A DNA stretch of 64,000 nucleotides. Origin: Paenibacillus tepidiphilus (GTDB lineage Bacteria; Bacillota; Bacilli; Paenibacillales; Paenibacillaceae). This document shows, piece by piece, positions 8,486 through 16,521 of the stretch. The stretch spans positions 62,001 to 126,000 of the forward strand of contig NZ_VWRQ01000008.1 of the NCBI RefSeq assembly GCF_008635795.1. Direction: 5' to 3'. The notes under the pieces were generated by a model. That model did not search any database. It was given only the letters and a program-made list of their open reading frames with translations, and was not told the DNA's origin. The position numbers were made by a program, and so were the translations under genes. Numbering within the stretch: position 1 is the first letter of the stretch; each line of letters starts with the position of its first letter.

Positions 8486-8788
8486 TCAGGCGCCTTTGCC
8501 GCCTATAGGGGTCAATCGTGTGGATTCGACACCGGCAATCAATGGCATGGCACGTTGGATCGTTGCCCGGGTCTCGTCTAGGGCAAGGGAGGCGGCATGT
8601 GCCTCCGCATTGCTCCAGATTTCAGTTACCACAATAACATCCGGCTGATCTGCAGGATAGTGGATGATATACTGCTGGCAATCCTCGGTGCCGCCCGCAT
8701 TTGCAGCAGCCTCCAGCAGAATGGCAGCCAGCGTATCACGCTCCCCCGGTTTGGCCGTAAACCGTGCAATCATTGAGAATTTGGTCAT
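8486..8788 (-). CDS. Antibiotic biosynthesis monooxygenase (ABM) domain protein
   Basis: A 100-residue single-domain protein with the dimeric alpha/beta-barrel pattern of ABM proteins: FSMIARFTAKPGERDTLAAILLEA at the N terminus, QYIIHYPADQPDVIVVTEIWSNAEAHAASL in the middle. Family members include cofactor-independent monooxygenases and small proteins of unknown role; the substrate cannot be read from sequence. The ATG at 8788 has an excellent AAGGAGAGGTGATT site, which rules out a longer N terminus. Confidence 0.85.
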   Translation of the reverse strand: MTKFSMIARFTAKPGERDTLAAILLEAAANAGGTEDCQQYIIHYPADQPDVIVVTEIWSNAEAHAASLALDETRATIQRAMPLIAGVESTRLTPIGGKGA

Positions 8789-8994
8789 TGGAATCACCTC
8801 TCCTTTGTAAATCAAGAATAGCATAACGAAGGCCATCCAAGAAAATCCAACCTGTTGGTGATCGCGAGAAAACTCCCGGGATAAGTTAAGCGCGTGTCGG
8901 CTCGGCCTGAGCGTATGAGCGTGTGATCTAACATAACGCATAGCAGTGGCTCAACCCGTATAATGCAGTAAACGGATACAGGGGGCGAAAAGCT

Positions 8995-9792
8995 GTGAAT
9001 AATATTTTGTGGGCAGATAGGGACTGGACGCCTGTAGCTGCTAATCCGTTCAGCCCGGACGGAACTTACGGGCCAAATTGGTCGGCATTTGTCTACGGTG
9101 AAGAGCAGCCGTATTATTCCAATGTGTGGCCGGGCAGCAGGGTGTATGTGCTCAGCGTCAATCCACAGATAGACATTCATGGAACGCGCTTGCGGGACTT
9201 CGCCGACTATGAGAATGCGCACGGTCGGACGGTTATTGTCCGAGCGCCGGCTGCGCAGCAGGAACAGGCTATGGCCCAGTTCCATCCGTCATTATCCGGC
9301 GGGAGCCTCTGCGGCATCCGGGAGCATGATCCGCGCTATCTGGTACATAGCACAACTCTGGAGTCATGGACAGCCATTAAGCGTACCGGGGCTTTGCTGT
9401 CGCCGGCTGAACTGAGGAGAAGACAGTGCGCTGTGCACGAGATTGGCCTGAAAGCACTGCTGGAGCCGGCTGATTATTCTGATTACATCATGCTGGATGT
9501 CCTTGAAGGCTGCGGGGAGATTGTTGTGAATTCCCGGCAGCTGGGCTTTGTGTGTACAGACCCGTCCCGGCCGTACACTCCCGGGGTCAGGCTGTATTTT
9601 GACTCCCACCGGCTTATATCGGATGGTCTTGCGGTCCGGGACGGATTGCATGTGCTAAAGGTTAAAGACTGTTTGCCGCTGCGGCCCTATATGCTGATGT
9701 GCATCGGCCGGAAGATGCTGCCGCAGCGGGAGGTATGGACACCCACCACATATACGGATGCCGCCAACAGCTATTTTCTGGAGCAGGTGTAG
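8995..9792 (+). CDS. Hypothetical protein, possible ADP-ribosyltransferase-like fold
   Basis: A 265-residue soluble protein that I do not recognise. It is rich in aromatic residues at the N terminus (WADRDW, YGPNWSAFVYG). The middle contains LVHSTTLESWTAIKRTGALLS followed about 45 residues later by GCGEIVVNSRQLG. The order H-S/T, then a helix ending in xxIKxxGxL, recalls the start of KptA/DarT-type ADP-ribosyltransferase domains, but this is a weak resemblance judged by eye. GTG start with GGGGG at 8981-8985; a TATAAT lies at 8959-8964 without a good -35 box. It has no operon partner. Confidence 0.6.
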   Translation: MNNILWADRDWTPVAANPFSPDGTYGPNWSAFVYGEEQPYYSNVWPGSRVYVLSVNPQIDIHGTRLRDFADYENAHGRTVIVRAPAAQQEQAMAQFHPSLSGGSLCGIREHDPRYLVHSTTLESWTAIKRTGALLSPAELRRRQCAVHEIGLKALLEPADYSDYIMLDVLEGCGEIVVNSRQLGFVCTDPSRPYTPGVRLYFDSHRLISDGLAVRDGLHVLKVKDCLPLRPYMLMCIGRKMLPQREVWTPTTYTDAANSYFLEQV

Positions 9793-9867
9793 ACTTGCTC
9801 CGGAGTACAATTTTTTTCGGCCCGGGGTTGATTGTTTATAATTTTAAGCATATACTGCAATCAAGAG

Positions 9868-9884
9868 AGTGATTGATCAATAAC
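9868..9884 (+). promoter_or_regulatory. Putative TetR operator 1 (ahead of tetR-like gene)
   Basis: AGTGATTGATCAATAAC lies 28 bp before the start of the TetR-family gene and shares AGTGATTxATCAxTAAC with the two sites at 10509 and 10637. Position and similarity suggest autoregulation. Confidence 0.55.
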
Positions 9885-9911
9885 CTATTCCCAGAGACAG
9901 GAGAGTCGACA

Positions 9912-10463
9912 ATGAACAACAAGCAGACGGCTACGGTCCGCTCCAAGTCGGACGAAGCGACCGCCGCGAACCGGCGGGAGCAGATTCTGGAGGCGGCGGT
10001 AATCGTGTTTGCCGAGCATGGTTATTATCGTGCAACTACGGCGCAGGTGGCTGAGAAGGTAGGTATTTCGCAGCCCTATATTTTCAAGCTGTTCCGGAAC
10101 AAAGAGGAATTGTTCGTGGCGGCGCTGGAGCGGGCCTTTGAGCGGATTATCCGGACGTTTAAGGCTATCGTGGCTCCCGCAGATCAACTGCTCGCCGAAA
10201 CCATACGTTCCTACGAGCAGCTGATGGAGACTCACCCCAATGAGATTTTGCTGCAGGTGCAGGCTCTTGGCATCCGCGACCAGCCGATTCTTCAGACGAT
10301 GCAGAATGGCATGCTTGCCGTAACAGATTTAGTGAAGAGCAAGTTTGTGGATGCGGGAATTCGCAACCCGGAGGTGGAAGTAAGCACCTTCATGGCCAAC
10401 GGCATGCTGTGCAATATTGCGATGGCTTTAGGTATGCCGGATTTGAAACCGAAACATGCGTGA
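9912..10463 (+). CDS. TetR-family transcriptional regulator
   Basis: This 183-residue protein has a canonical TetR N-terminal helix-turn-helix (REQILEAAVIVFAEHGYYRATTAQVAEKVGISQPYIFKLFRNKEELF, about residues 24-68) and an all-helical C-terminal ligand domain. The start at 9912 has ACAGGAGA upstream; an in-frame ATG 39 bp earlier does not. Three copies of a palindrome occur, one before this gene and two between it and the following dehydrogenase gene, so it most likely represses itself and that downstream gene. The inducer is unknown. Confidence 0.88.
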   Translation: MNNKQTATVRSKSDEATAANRREQILEAAVIVFAEHGYYRATTAQVAEKVGISQPYIFKLFRNKEELFVAALERAFERIIRTFKAIVAPADQLLAETIRSYEQLMETHPNEILLQVQALGIRDQPILQTMQNGMLAVTDLVKSKFVDAGIRNPEVEVSTFMANGMLCNIAMALGMPDLKPKHA

Positions 10464-10508
10464 ATATCTTTGTCCAGGGAAACGATCCCGGACATCCGAC
10501 TAATTAAT

Positions 10509-10524
10509 AGTGATTAATCAATAA
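10509..10524 (+). promoter_or_regulatory. Putative TetR operator 2
   Basis: AGTGATTAATCAATAA contains the perfect 10-bp palindrome TGATTAATCA. It lies 46 bp after the TetR-family gene in an AT-rich spacer and matches the sites at 9868 and 10637. Confidence 0.6.
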
Positions 10525-10636
10525 CTAATTATATTCTGCAAAAATAGCATCAAGAATAGCATATGGCTCAGATATTAAAAAATTTAAGAATTTAATGGGC
10601 ATGTTCAACAACGAACGCACATTCTTCATTATTTGT

Positions 10637-10652
10637 TAGTGACTAATCACTA
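10637..10652 (+). promoter_or_regulatory. Putative TetR operator 3 (ahead of the SDR gene)
   Basis: TAGTGACTAATCACTA has perfect 6-bp arms (TAGTGA/TCACTA). It ends 30 bp before the start of the SDR gene, where a bound repressor would block its promoter or early elongation. Confidence 0.65.
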
Positions 10653-10682
10653 TAACTAAATTATCATGGGAGGTATTTTGAG

Positions 10683-11645
10683 ATGGAAAAAGCGCTTGTG
10701 TTGGGAGCAACGGGAGGAACTGGAACAGTGATTATTACGGAGCTATTGAAAAGGGGTATTGAGACCGTCGCCTTTGGACGTTCAATGGGCAAGCTGGAGC
10801 GTCTTTCGCAACAGCTTGGCAACCCCCCAGGGCTTGAGCTGCGTACAGGAGATGTATTTAAAGCGGATGACATCTATACCGCCTCACAAGGGGCTGACGT
10901 TATTATTCACAGTGCTTCGGTCCCTTATCACGAGATGACTACCAAGCTGTTGCCAATGGGGGAAGCGGTGATGGAAGCGGCGAACCGGCTGGCCGCCCGG
11001 GTGGTGGCGGTCGACGGGATTTATCCCTATGGCCGCAGAACGGGCGAGCAGCCGATTGACGAAGACTATCCAAAGCGGCCTCACACTCGCAAGGGCCAGA
11101 CGAAGCTCGCTTTTGAGCATATGTTCTTCAGCCCACGCTGGAGCCGCACATCCGGCATGATTGTCCGCCTTCCCGATTATTATGGTCCGACGGCGAATGA
11201 AGCATCCTATCTGGGTTCGACACTGGCAGCGATTGCTGCAGGGAAACCGGGGATGTTCATCGGTAATATGACGATTCCGCGAGAATATGTCTATTTGCCC
11301 GATGCTGCCCGGATGATTGTCGAGCTGGCCTGCAGGGAAGAGGCTTACGGGCAGAACTGGAACATTCCCGGCCCGGGTGTCATCTCCGGCAAAGAGATTG
11401 TCCGGCTGGCCCGGGCGGCAAGCGGGAAGTCGCGGCCGGTAATTCCGGTCGGAGCGGCTGGCTTACGGCTGCTTGGCTTGTTCGTGCCTGTGATGAAGGA
11501 GATTGTTGAGATGCTGTACCTGACCGAGGAACCGCTCCGGCTAAGCGGAAGTAAATACGAGCGGCTGATCGGGCCGATTCCGGCCACCCCCTTCGCGCAG
11601 GGAATTGCTGAGACCATTCGTGCCTTGCAGGAAAAGGAGCGGTAA
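10683..11645 (+). CDS. NAD(P)-dependent epimerase/dehydratase-like SDR protein
   Basis: A 320-residue extended short-chain dehydrogenase/reductase. The N terminus has the nucleotide-binding motif GATGGTG (residues 8-14), an acidic GDVF turn after the third strand and SASVPYH in place of the usual Asn-Ala-Ala region. The usual catalytic YxxxK pair is not seen; the equivalent region reads KGQTKLAFEH, so it may be a binding or regulatory (atypical) SDR or may use other residues. It lies downstream of a TetR-family gene and a matching operator overlaps its presumed promoter, so it is probably induced by the TetR ligand. ATG start with GGGAGG at 10668-10673. Confidence 0.85.
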   Translation: MEKALVLGATGGTGTVIITELLKRGIETVAFGRSMGKLERLSQQLGNPPGLELRTGDVFKADDIYTASQGADVIIHSASVPYHEMTTKLLPMGEAVMEAANRLAARVVAVDGIYPYGRRTGEQPIDEDYPKRPHTRKGQTKLAFEHMFFSPRWSRTSGMIVRLPDYYGPTANEASYLGSTLAAIAAGKPGMFIGNMTIPREYVYLPDAARMIVELACREEAYGQNWNIPGPGVISGKEIVRLARAASGKSRPVIPVGAAGLRLLGLFVPVMKEIVEMLYLTEEPLRLSGSKYERLIGPIPATPFAQGIAETIRALQEKER

Positions 11646-11808
11646 CCTTCAAGGATGCAATGGATTCATAGCGATCCAAATCCAGTATGATACTACGGAG
11701 AACTGTGAGAATCTGGACAGAACGAGTAGGGAAGCTGAAGAGATTCCAGCTTTCGCCCCTAACCGTAATCCGCCAGCTCTATGGAGCGATCTTCAGAAAA
11801 AACGAACA

Positions 11809-11835
11809 AGCAGCACCTTCGGTGCTGCTCTGTAC
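11809..11835 (-). terminator. Terminator hairpin between convergent genes
   Basis: A perfect 9-bp stem (AGCAGCACC, TTC loop, GGTGCTGCT; 11809-11829). On the minus strand it is followed by TGTTCGTTTTTTC, so it most likely ends the thiol-oxidoreductase transcript; on the plus strand a weaker T run follows. Confidence 0.7.
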
Positions 11836-11841
11836 TGATTT

Positions 11842-12528
11842 TTATTTAAGAAGAGATTGAATTTTCTCTGTTAGTTTTGCAGCGTCAACCTTTTCTCCAT
11901 TTACAACAAAGCTTGGTGTTCCATAGATTCCGTTTGCAGCAGATATTTTGAAATCTTTTTTCACATCGAACAGGTATTTGTGTTCCTGTAGATCTTTCTT
12001 GAACAGTTCATAATCAATTCCTTGAATATTATCCTTCACAAACTTGAGCAGAAATTTCTCCGTGGCCCAGATGGTTTTTTCTTCCCCTTGGTTCTGAAAC
12101 AGCTTCTCTTTAAACTCCCAGAAGCTGTCGGGATTCTGGTTGTAGATAATTTCTGCGGCAACAGCGGCTTCAATAGAGTCGGGTCCGAGAAAAGGAAAGT
12201 TAATGAAATAAAACTGCACCATTCCTGTATCTACATAGTCGCTTTTGAACTTAGCAGCATTTGAAACATCCCAGTTACGGCAGGCGGGACACTTAAAGTC
12301 TGCGAATTCTATGACTTTTATGGGGGCATTCGGATCACCGATGGACGGTTGGGTGGAAAGCTGGAAATCACCAACTGTAAGTTCGATTTTCCCTGTTGCG
12401 TCCATTAAAGCAGGCAGCTTTTCCAATTCAGACTCATTACTTTCTGACATGAATGCTGTAAATACTGCAAGCAGAATTACACATATTGCAACTACCCCTG
12501 CCAGCCAAAAACCATGTTTCTTCTTCAT
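11842..12528 (-). CDS. BdbD/DsbA-like membrane-anchored thiol-disulfide oxidoreductase
   Basis: The 228-residue protein has an N-terminal anchor (about residues 7-26) and an extracytoplasmic thioredoxin fold with helical insertion. The active site is CPAC (Cys80, Cys83 in FADFKCPACRNW) and a cis-Pro loop GTPSFVVNG lies near residue 200, as in DsbA-type oxidases. Length and layout match B. subtilis BdbD (about 222 residues), which introduces disulfides into exported proteins together with a BdbC quinone reductase. No BdbC gene is seen nearby. The start at 12528 has GAGGTG upstream. The gene is clearly more AT-rich than its neighbours and Lys-rich, hinting at acquisition from a low-GC firmicute. 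Confidence 0.88.
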   Translation of the reverse strand: MKKKHGFWLAGVVAICVILLAVFTAFMSESNESELEKLPALMDATGKIELTVGDFQLSTQPSIGDPNAPIKVIEFADFKCPACRNWDVSNAAKFKSDYVDTGMVQFYFINFPFLGPDSIEAAVAAEIIYNQNPDSFWEFKEKLFQNQGEEKTIWATEKFLLKFVKDNIQGIDYELFKKDLQEHKYLFDVKKDFKISAANGIYGTPSFVVNGEKVDAAKLTEKIQSLLK

Positions 12529-12817
12529 CAGGCACCTCAAATGTTCGTAGTCGGATTTTATACTATGCCAGGCGGGAGAAGGTTGTATGTGAGAAAAATC
12601 TCTTAAAAATAGCAAAACAGCCAATTTTTTTATTCGTCAAACTCCCTCCCGTAAACCCGAAGTCAACTGTTTTAATCCACCTTCTTAGTGTGGGTGCGGC
12701 TTGGCAAACTGCCAGCAGACGGCAGCTACAAATGGATACATCTGTTATTTTTCCCGCCGGTCCTGCTTGACTTAAAGTGGCATGAGGTGGATGTGTTGCC
12801 AATCGCGCAATCCCCTC

Positions 12818-12982
12818 TTATAAAGATTTCTTCCCCACCATAAACAGAACCACCGCAAACAAGAGAACTACGACGATGGAGATATAGTCAACGCGGTGAT
12901 AGCGGATCAGCTCGTAGAAGATGTCTACAATACGTAAGGCGAAAAGAATCAGGATGAGGCTTCCAAATAGTTTGCTTCTCAT
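12818..12982 (-). CDS. Small two-helix membrane protein
   Basis: A 54-residue protein starting MRSKLFG with two hydrophobic stretches (about residues 6-21 and 31-49, the latter SIVVVLLFAVVLFMVG) separated by a charged turn. No family recognised. The ribosome site is weak and a longer reading frame to 13111 has no better start, so the gene call itself is uncertain. It is AT-rich like the adjacent BdbD-like gene. Confidence 0.4.
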   Translation of the reverse strand: MRSKLFGSLILILFALRIVDIFYELIRYHRVDYISIVVVLLFAVVLFMVGKKSL

Positions 12983-13288
12983 AGTACACCGCTTTCTGTA
13001 TGCAGAATTGCAGGCTCGGGATCTTTTTACCGAATATAATATAAGTCCAGTATATACTGGAATGTCCCGTCGGAGCTGGCACCCTTGTTTGACACCGGCA
13101 ATCAAAAACATTCTTATTCCAAAAAATCACTGCATAAAAGCCGCGCTTTCCCCGGCTGCACCAGGGATTTCCCTTGTTTTAATAAACAAAATTTGAGACA
13201 ATAGGGTGATGTCAAGATGTTGTCGAACTTATTCCGTCAGGGTTAAATAGATCTGAATCTGAATTGTGTGAAGGAAAGAGGGCAAGGA
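12983..13288. other. 306-bp intergenic region with palindrome and weak promoter
   Basis: The region contains a perfect 16-bp palindrome (13046-13061) next to a TATAAT at 13035-13040. Close to the rlmN gene a weak promoter candidate (TTGTCG at 13220-13225, 17-bp spacer, TTAAAT at 13243-13248) is present. No coding signal is seen. Confidence 0.5.
13046..13061. promoter_or_regulatory. Perfect 16-bp palindrome, operator-like
   Basis: TCCAGTATATACTGGA is self-complementary over all 16 bases and lies 64 bp upstream of the small minus-strand membrane protein gene, beside a TATAAT hexamer. It looks like a dimeric repressor site; no regulator is encoded next to it. Confidence 0.45.
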
Positions 13289-14386
13289 ATGAATAAAGCA
13301 TCCATCTATGGATTAACGCTGGAGCAGTTGACTGCCTGGCTGCTGGAGCGCGGGCACAAGAAATCCCGCGCCAAGCAGGTGTGGGACTGGGTATACCGCA
13401 AACGCATCACCGATTTCGCAGAGATGAGCGATGTCAACAAGGAATGCGCCCAGCTGATGGCGGAGCACTTCGGCTTTTATACAATGGACGAGCATGTGAA
13501 GCAGGAATCGGTTGACGGTACTGTGAAATTTCTGTTCCGTCTGCAGGACGGCAACCTGATTGAGACGGTGCTCATGCGGCAGAAATACGGCCTTTCCGTC
13601 TGCGTAACAACTCAGGTCGGCTGCAATATCGGGTGCAGCTTCTGCGCCAGCGGGCTGCTGAAGAAGAGCCGCGATCTGGGAAGCGGAGAAATTGTCGAAC
13701 AGATTATGAAGGTGCAGCAGCATCTCGATCTGACAGAGCCGGGGAACCGGGTCAGCCATATCGTGGTGATGGGCATTGGCGAACCATTTGATAACTTTGC
13801 GAATCTGCTGGATTTCCTGGCTATCGTCAAGGATCACAAGGGGCTGGCCATTGCCGGCAAAGGCATTACCGTCTCAACGAGCGGGCTGGCCGACAAGATC
13901 CGTGAATTTGCCGATGCTGGGGTAGGTGTAAACCTGGCAATCTCCCTGCACGCACCGAATAATGAGCTGCGGACACAGATTATGAAGATTAACCGGGCGA
14001 TCCCGCTGGAGAAGCTGCTGCCGGCGATTGATTACTATTTGGAGAAGACGAACCGCAGAATTACACTGGAATATATTCTGCTGAAGGACATCAACGACCG
14101 TGAGGAGCATGCCCTGGAGCTGGCCGAGCTGATCGGCGACCGGCGGCAGCTGGCCAATGTGAATCTGATCCCGTATAATCCGGTGGATGAGCACGGGCAG
14201 TACCAGCGTCCGGAGCGGGAGACGGTGCGGGGCTTCTTTGATACGCTCAAGAAACAGGGCGTAAGCGTCAGCACACGGCTGGAGCAGGGCTCGGACATCG
14301 ACGCCGCCTGCGGACAGCTGCGCAGCAAGCAGATCCAGAAGGAGCGGGGCTCCGCCAAGCAGGAGAGCGGCAAGGCGGTTGGCTAA
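13289..14386 (+). CDS. rlmN: 23S rRNA (adenine-C2)-methyltransferase, RlmN family
   Basis: The 365-residue radical-SAM protein carries the CxxxCxxC cluster motif (Cys112, Cys116, Cys119 in [14 protein letters not shown]), GIGEPFDN for SAM binding, STSGL and the C-terminal DIDAACGQL holding the mechanistic cysteine. It closely follows B. subtilis RlmN along its length ([35 protein letters not shown]). RlmN methylates C2 of A2503 in 23S rRNA and A37 of some tRNAs. The [12 protein letters not shown] stretch differs from the CASTLGGLKRDL I associate with the main firmicute enzyme, so this may be a second paralogue; Cfr is less likely given the overall match. Start at 13289 with GAAAGAGGG upstream. 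Confidence 0.9.
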   Translation: MNKASIYGLTLEQLTAWLLERGHKKSRAKQVWDWVYRKRITDFAEMSDVNKECAQLMAEHFGFYTMDEHVKQESVDGTVKFLFRLQDGNLIETVLMRQKYGLSVCVTTQVGCNIGCSFCASGLLKKSRDLGSGEIVEQIMKVQQHLDLTEPGNRVSHIVVMGIGEPFDNFANLLDFLAIVKDHKGLAIAGKGITVSTSGLADKIREFADAGVGVNLAISLHAPNNELRTQIMKINRAIPLEKLLPAIDYYLEKTNRRITLEYILLKDINDREEHALELAELIGDRRQLANVNLIPYNPVDEHGQYQRPERETVRGFFDTLKKQGVSVSTRLEQGSDIDAACGQLRSKQIQKERGSAKQESGKAVG

Positions 14387-14416
14387 ACGCCATATTTGAA
14401 GAAAGAAGGAATCGGA

Positions 14417-14704
14417 ATGCTCACATTTACGGAGTATACCGCGGAATATATCCGCGATCCGTTCGGGATTATCAGCGGCAAGCGCTACGAATTCGTCATC
14501 AATCTGAATGTGCCGGAGGACGACGAGTTGTATCAAGAGAACGGTGTATCCGTGCGGGCGGTGGTCAAGGTGGACAATGAAGCGTTCAGCCTGGTCACCT
14601 ACGATCTGCTGGAGACGACCACAGGCAAGCTGCTGGACTTCGATCTGGAAGAAGATGAAGAAGCAGAGCTGGCGCAGTTCTGTAAAGAGCATCTGCCGGA
14701 ATAG
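14417..14704 (+). CDS. DUF6509-like small protein
   Basis: A 95-residue acidic protein (MLTFTEYTAEYIRDPFGIISGKRYEF, then LLDFDLEEDEEAELAQFCKEHL). The pattern DPFGI.SG.RYEF with an acidic C terminus fits the small Bacillales family I recall as DUF6509; its function is unknown. It begins 30 bp after the rlmN stop with AAGGA at 14406-14410 and is followed by a strong terminator, so it is probably the last gene of an rlmN operon. Confidence 0.7.
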   Translation: MLTFTEYTAEYIRDPFGIISGKRYEFVINLNVPEDDELYQENGVSVRAVVKVDNEAFSLVTYDLLETTTGKLLDFDLEEDEEAELAQFCKEHLPE

Positions 14705-14715
14705 GAAGCGCAGGA

Positions 14716-14742
14716 AGCCCCGGGCCAGCCCGGGGCTTTTTT
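14716..14742 (+). terminator. Rho-independent terminator
   Basis: A 9-bp GC-rich stem (AGCCCCGGG with CCCGGGGCT, 14716-14724 and 14729-14737) followed by six T residues ends the rlmN unit. Confidence 0.92.
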
Positions 14743-14837
14743 GAAATACAGGACAGTACCGGAAAGTTCCCTTTCGCATGTTTACCGGATTTGGGGTAGA
14801 ATAGAATAAAACGCAGGAAGAATTAGGAGTTGTAAAC

Positions 14838-15317
14838 ATGTCCAACAATGAAGAAGTGATTGTGACCAAAGAAGGCTTGCAGCAGCTGGAGGATGAGCTG
14901 AGACAGCTGAAATCGGAGGGGCGCAAAGAGCTGGCGGCCCGGCTCAAGCTGGCGATCAGCTACGGCGACCTGAAGGAGAACAGCGAATACCACTCGGCCA
15001 AGGAGGACCAGTCCTTCATGGAGACCCGGATTATGACGCTGGAGAAGATGCTGACCAAAGCCCGGGTAGTGGACGAGAGCAGCCTGGATCTGAGCGCAGT
15101 CAGTATCGGTGCCCTGGTTGTCCTGAACGATCTGGAGTTCGCTGAACAAATCGAGTACCGGGTGGTCAGCCCGGCGGAGGCCAACGTGGCGGACAACAAG
15201 ATCTCCTATGAAAGCCCCCTGGGCAAAGAGCTGCTCGGCAAAAAAGTAGGGGACATCATCAGCGTGGATGCTCCGGTGGGCATCATTAAATATGAGCTAC
15301 TGCAGATTAAGCTGTAG
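14838..15317 (+). CDS. greA: Transcription elongation factor GreA
   Basis: The 159-residue protein has an N-terminal coiled coil (VTKEGLQQLEDELRQLKSEGRKELAARLKLAISYGDLKENSEYHSAKEDQ) with the tip motif GDLKENSEYHSAKE that places acidic residues in the RNA polymerase secondary channel. A C-terminal FKBP-like domain follows (YESPLGKELLGKKVGDIISVDAP). GreA stimulates transcript cleavage in backtracked polymerase. Length equals the usual 157-160. It has its own putative -10 (TAGAAT near 14797) and terminator. Many firmicutes have more than one copy, so this may be a paralogue. Confidence 0.92.
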   Translation: MSNNEEVIVTKEGLQQLEDELRQLKSEGRKELAARLKLAISYGDLKENSEYHSAKEDQSFMETRIMTLEKMLTKARVVDESSLDLSAVSIGALVVLNDLEFAEQIEYRVVSPAEANVADNKISYESPLGKELLGKKVGDIISVDAPVGIIKYELLQIKL

Positions 15318-15332
15318 GGCTGTTCCTTTCGC

Positions 15333-15371
15333 AATCCCCGGTTCCTGCTCCGCAGGAGCGCGGGGATTTTT
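15333..15371 (+). terminator. Rho-independent terminator after greA
   Basis: AATCCCCG (15333-15340) pairs with CGGGGATT (15361-15368); the loop holds a second small hairpin (GCTCC/GGAGC), and the stem ends in a T run. Confidence 0.8.
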
Positions 15372-15481
15372 GTGCTGCGCTATAGGCCGTGTCTATGGAA
15401 CATATTGTTTCCGTATCTTAGACGAAGCCGCCGGAGGACGTTATAGTAAGAAGCAACATACCAATAGAGGAGTCCTGAACT

Positions 15482-16408
15482 GTGATTCAGACTGTATGGT
15501 CGACCATGATCGGAGTCATTGTACCGCTGTCCATTCCCGTGCTGGCCGGGGTGCTGCTGGGCAAGTTCAAGCGCCTGGATACCGGTCCGCTGCTGACGCT
15601 GTATTTATATTTTCTGAGCCCGGCCATCATTCTCGATACACTGGCTACGGCGGAGATTTCCTTCGATGATGTGTATAAGACGCTGGCCTTTTCTCTGCTC
15701 AACTTGCTTGTGCTATGGGCATTGTCCCTCGCTCTTGGCCGAATCCTGCGGCTGCCCCCGCCCGAAGCCGCAGGGCTGACGCTGATCTCCACGTTCACCA
15801 ACAGCGTGAATTACGGGCTGCCGCTTGTGCTGCTGGCCTTTGGCCAACTGGGGCTGGACAAGGCCTCCGTCTATGTCATCGCCCAGATGGTCATCGTCAA
15901 CACCATCGGCGTGTACTTCGCCGCCAGATCGCAATTCTCCGTAAAGGCTGCGGTGAAGTCCGTGTTCTCGCTGCCGGCAATCTATGCGGCTATCCTGGCG
16001 CTTCTGCTGCGGGCGTTTCAGCTGCATATGCCACAGGAGCTGGCGCAGGGCGTCTCCCTGGCGGCGGGCGCTTACTCGCCTGTGGTCCTGGCCGTTCTGG
16101 GCGCCCAGATGGTCAAGGTAAATGCGGCGCAGACTGCCCGCAATGTACAGCTGGCCTTTTGGACGGGGTTATCCGTCCGGCTGCTGCTGGCGCCGATGAT
16201 TGCCGCGCTGCTTCTGCTGCTGTTGAATATTACAGGGACCTTGTTCTCGGTGCTGCTCATCCTGGCCTCCATGCCGGTTGCCGTCAATTCGGTGGTGCTG
16301 GCCGAACGCTTCGGCAGCTCGCCTTCGCTGGTATCACGGTGCATTGTTTGGACGACACTGGCTTCTTTTGTAATGTTGCCGGTGCTCATTGCCGTAGTTG
16401 GCGGTTAA
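15482..16408 (+). CDS. AEC-family (auxin efflux carrier-like) transporter
   Basis: The 308-residue protein has about ten transmembrane segments in two five-helix halves, with the conserved Asn/Pro features of the AEC family (LYFLSPAIILDTLA, STFTNSVNYGLPLVLLAFG, SMPVAVNSVVLAERFG). Bacterial AEC proteins export or exchange organic acids and other small anions; the substrate cannot be told. GTG start with GAGGAG at 15465-15470. It stands alone, with 113 bp to the next gene. Confidence 0.85.
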   Translation: MIQTVWSTMIGVIVPLSIPVLAGVLLGKFKRLDTGPLLTLYLYFLSPAIILDTLATAEISFDDVYKTLAFSLLNLLVLWALSLALGRILRLPPPEAAGLTLISTFTNSVNYGLPLVLLAFGQLGLDKASVYVIAQMVIVNTIGVYFAARSQFSVKAAVKSVFSLPAIYAAILALLLRAFQLHMPQELAQGVSLAAGAYSPVVLAVLGAQMVKVNAAQTARNVQLAFWTGLSVRLLLAPMIAALLLLLLNITGTLFSVLLILASMPVAVNSVVLAERFGSSPSLVSRCIVWTTLASFVMLPVLIAVVGG

Positions 16409-16521
16409 TGAAGAAGATTTTGGCTCTACCTGGAAGCGGGGGCTGCAACTTTTTCCTGCGCTGTCCGTCTGGATGAAAAAGGAGGGACTTCCCTCCAAAT
16501 TCCAAGAAGAGGTGACCAGAA

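Noticed and set aside
13289..14386. Cfr-type antibiotic-resistance methyltransferase
   Set aside because: The sequence follows RlmN, not Cfr, throughout the N-terminal and core regions; the few differences fit an RlmN paralogue.
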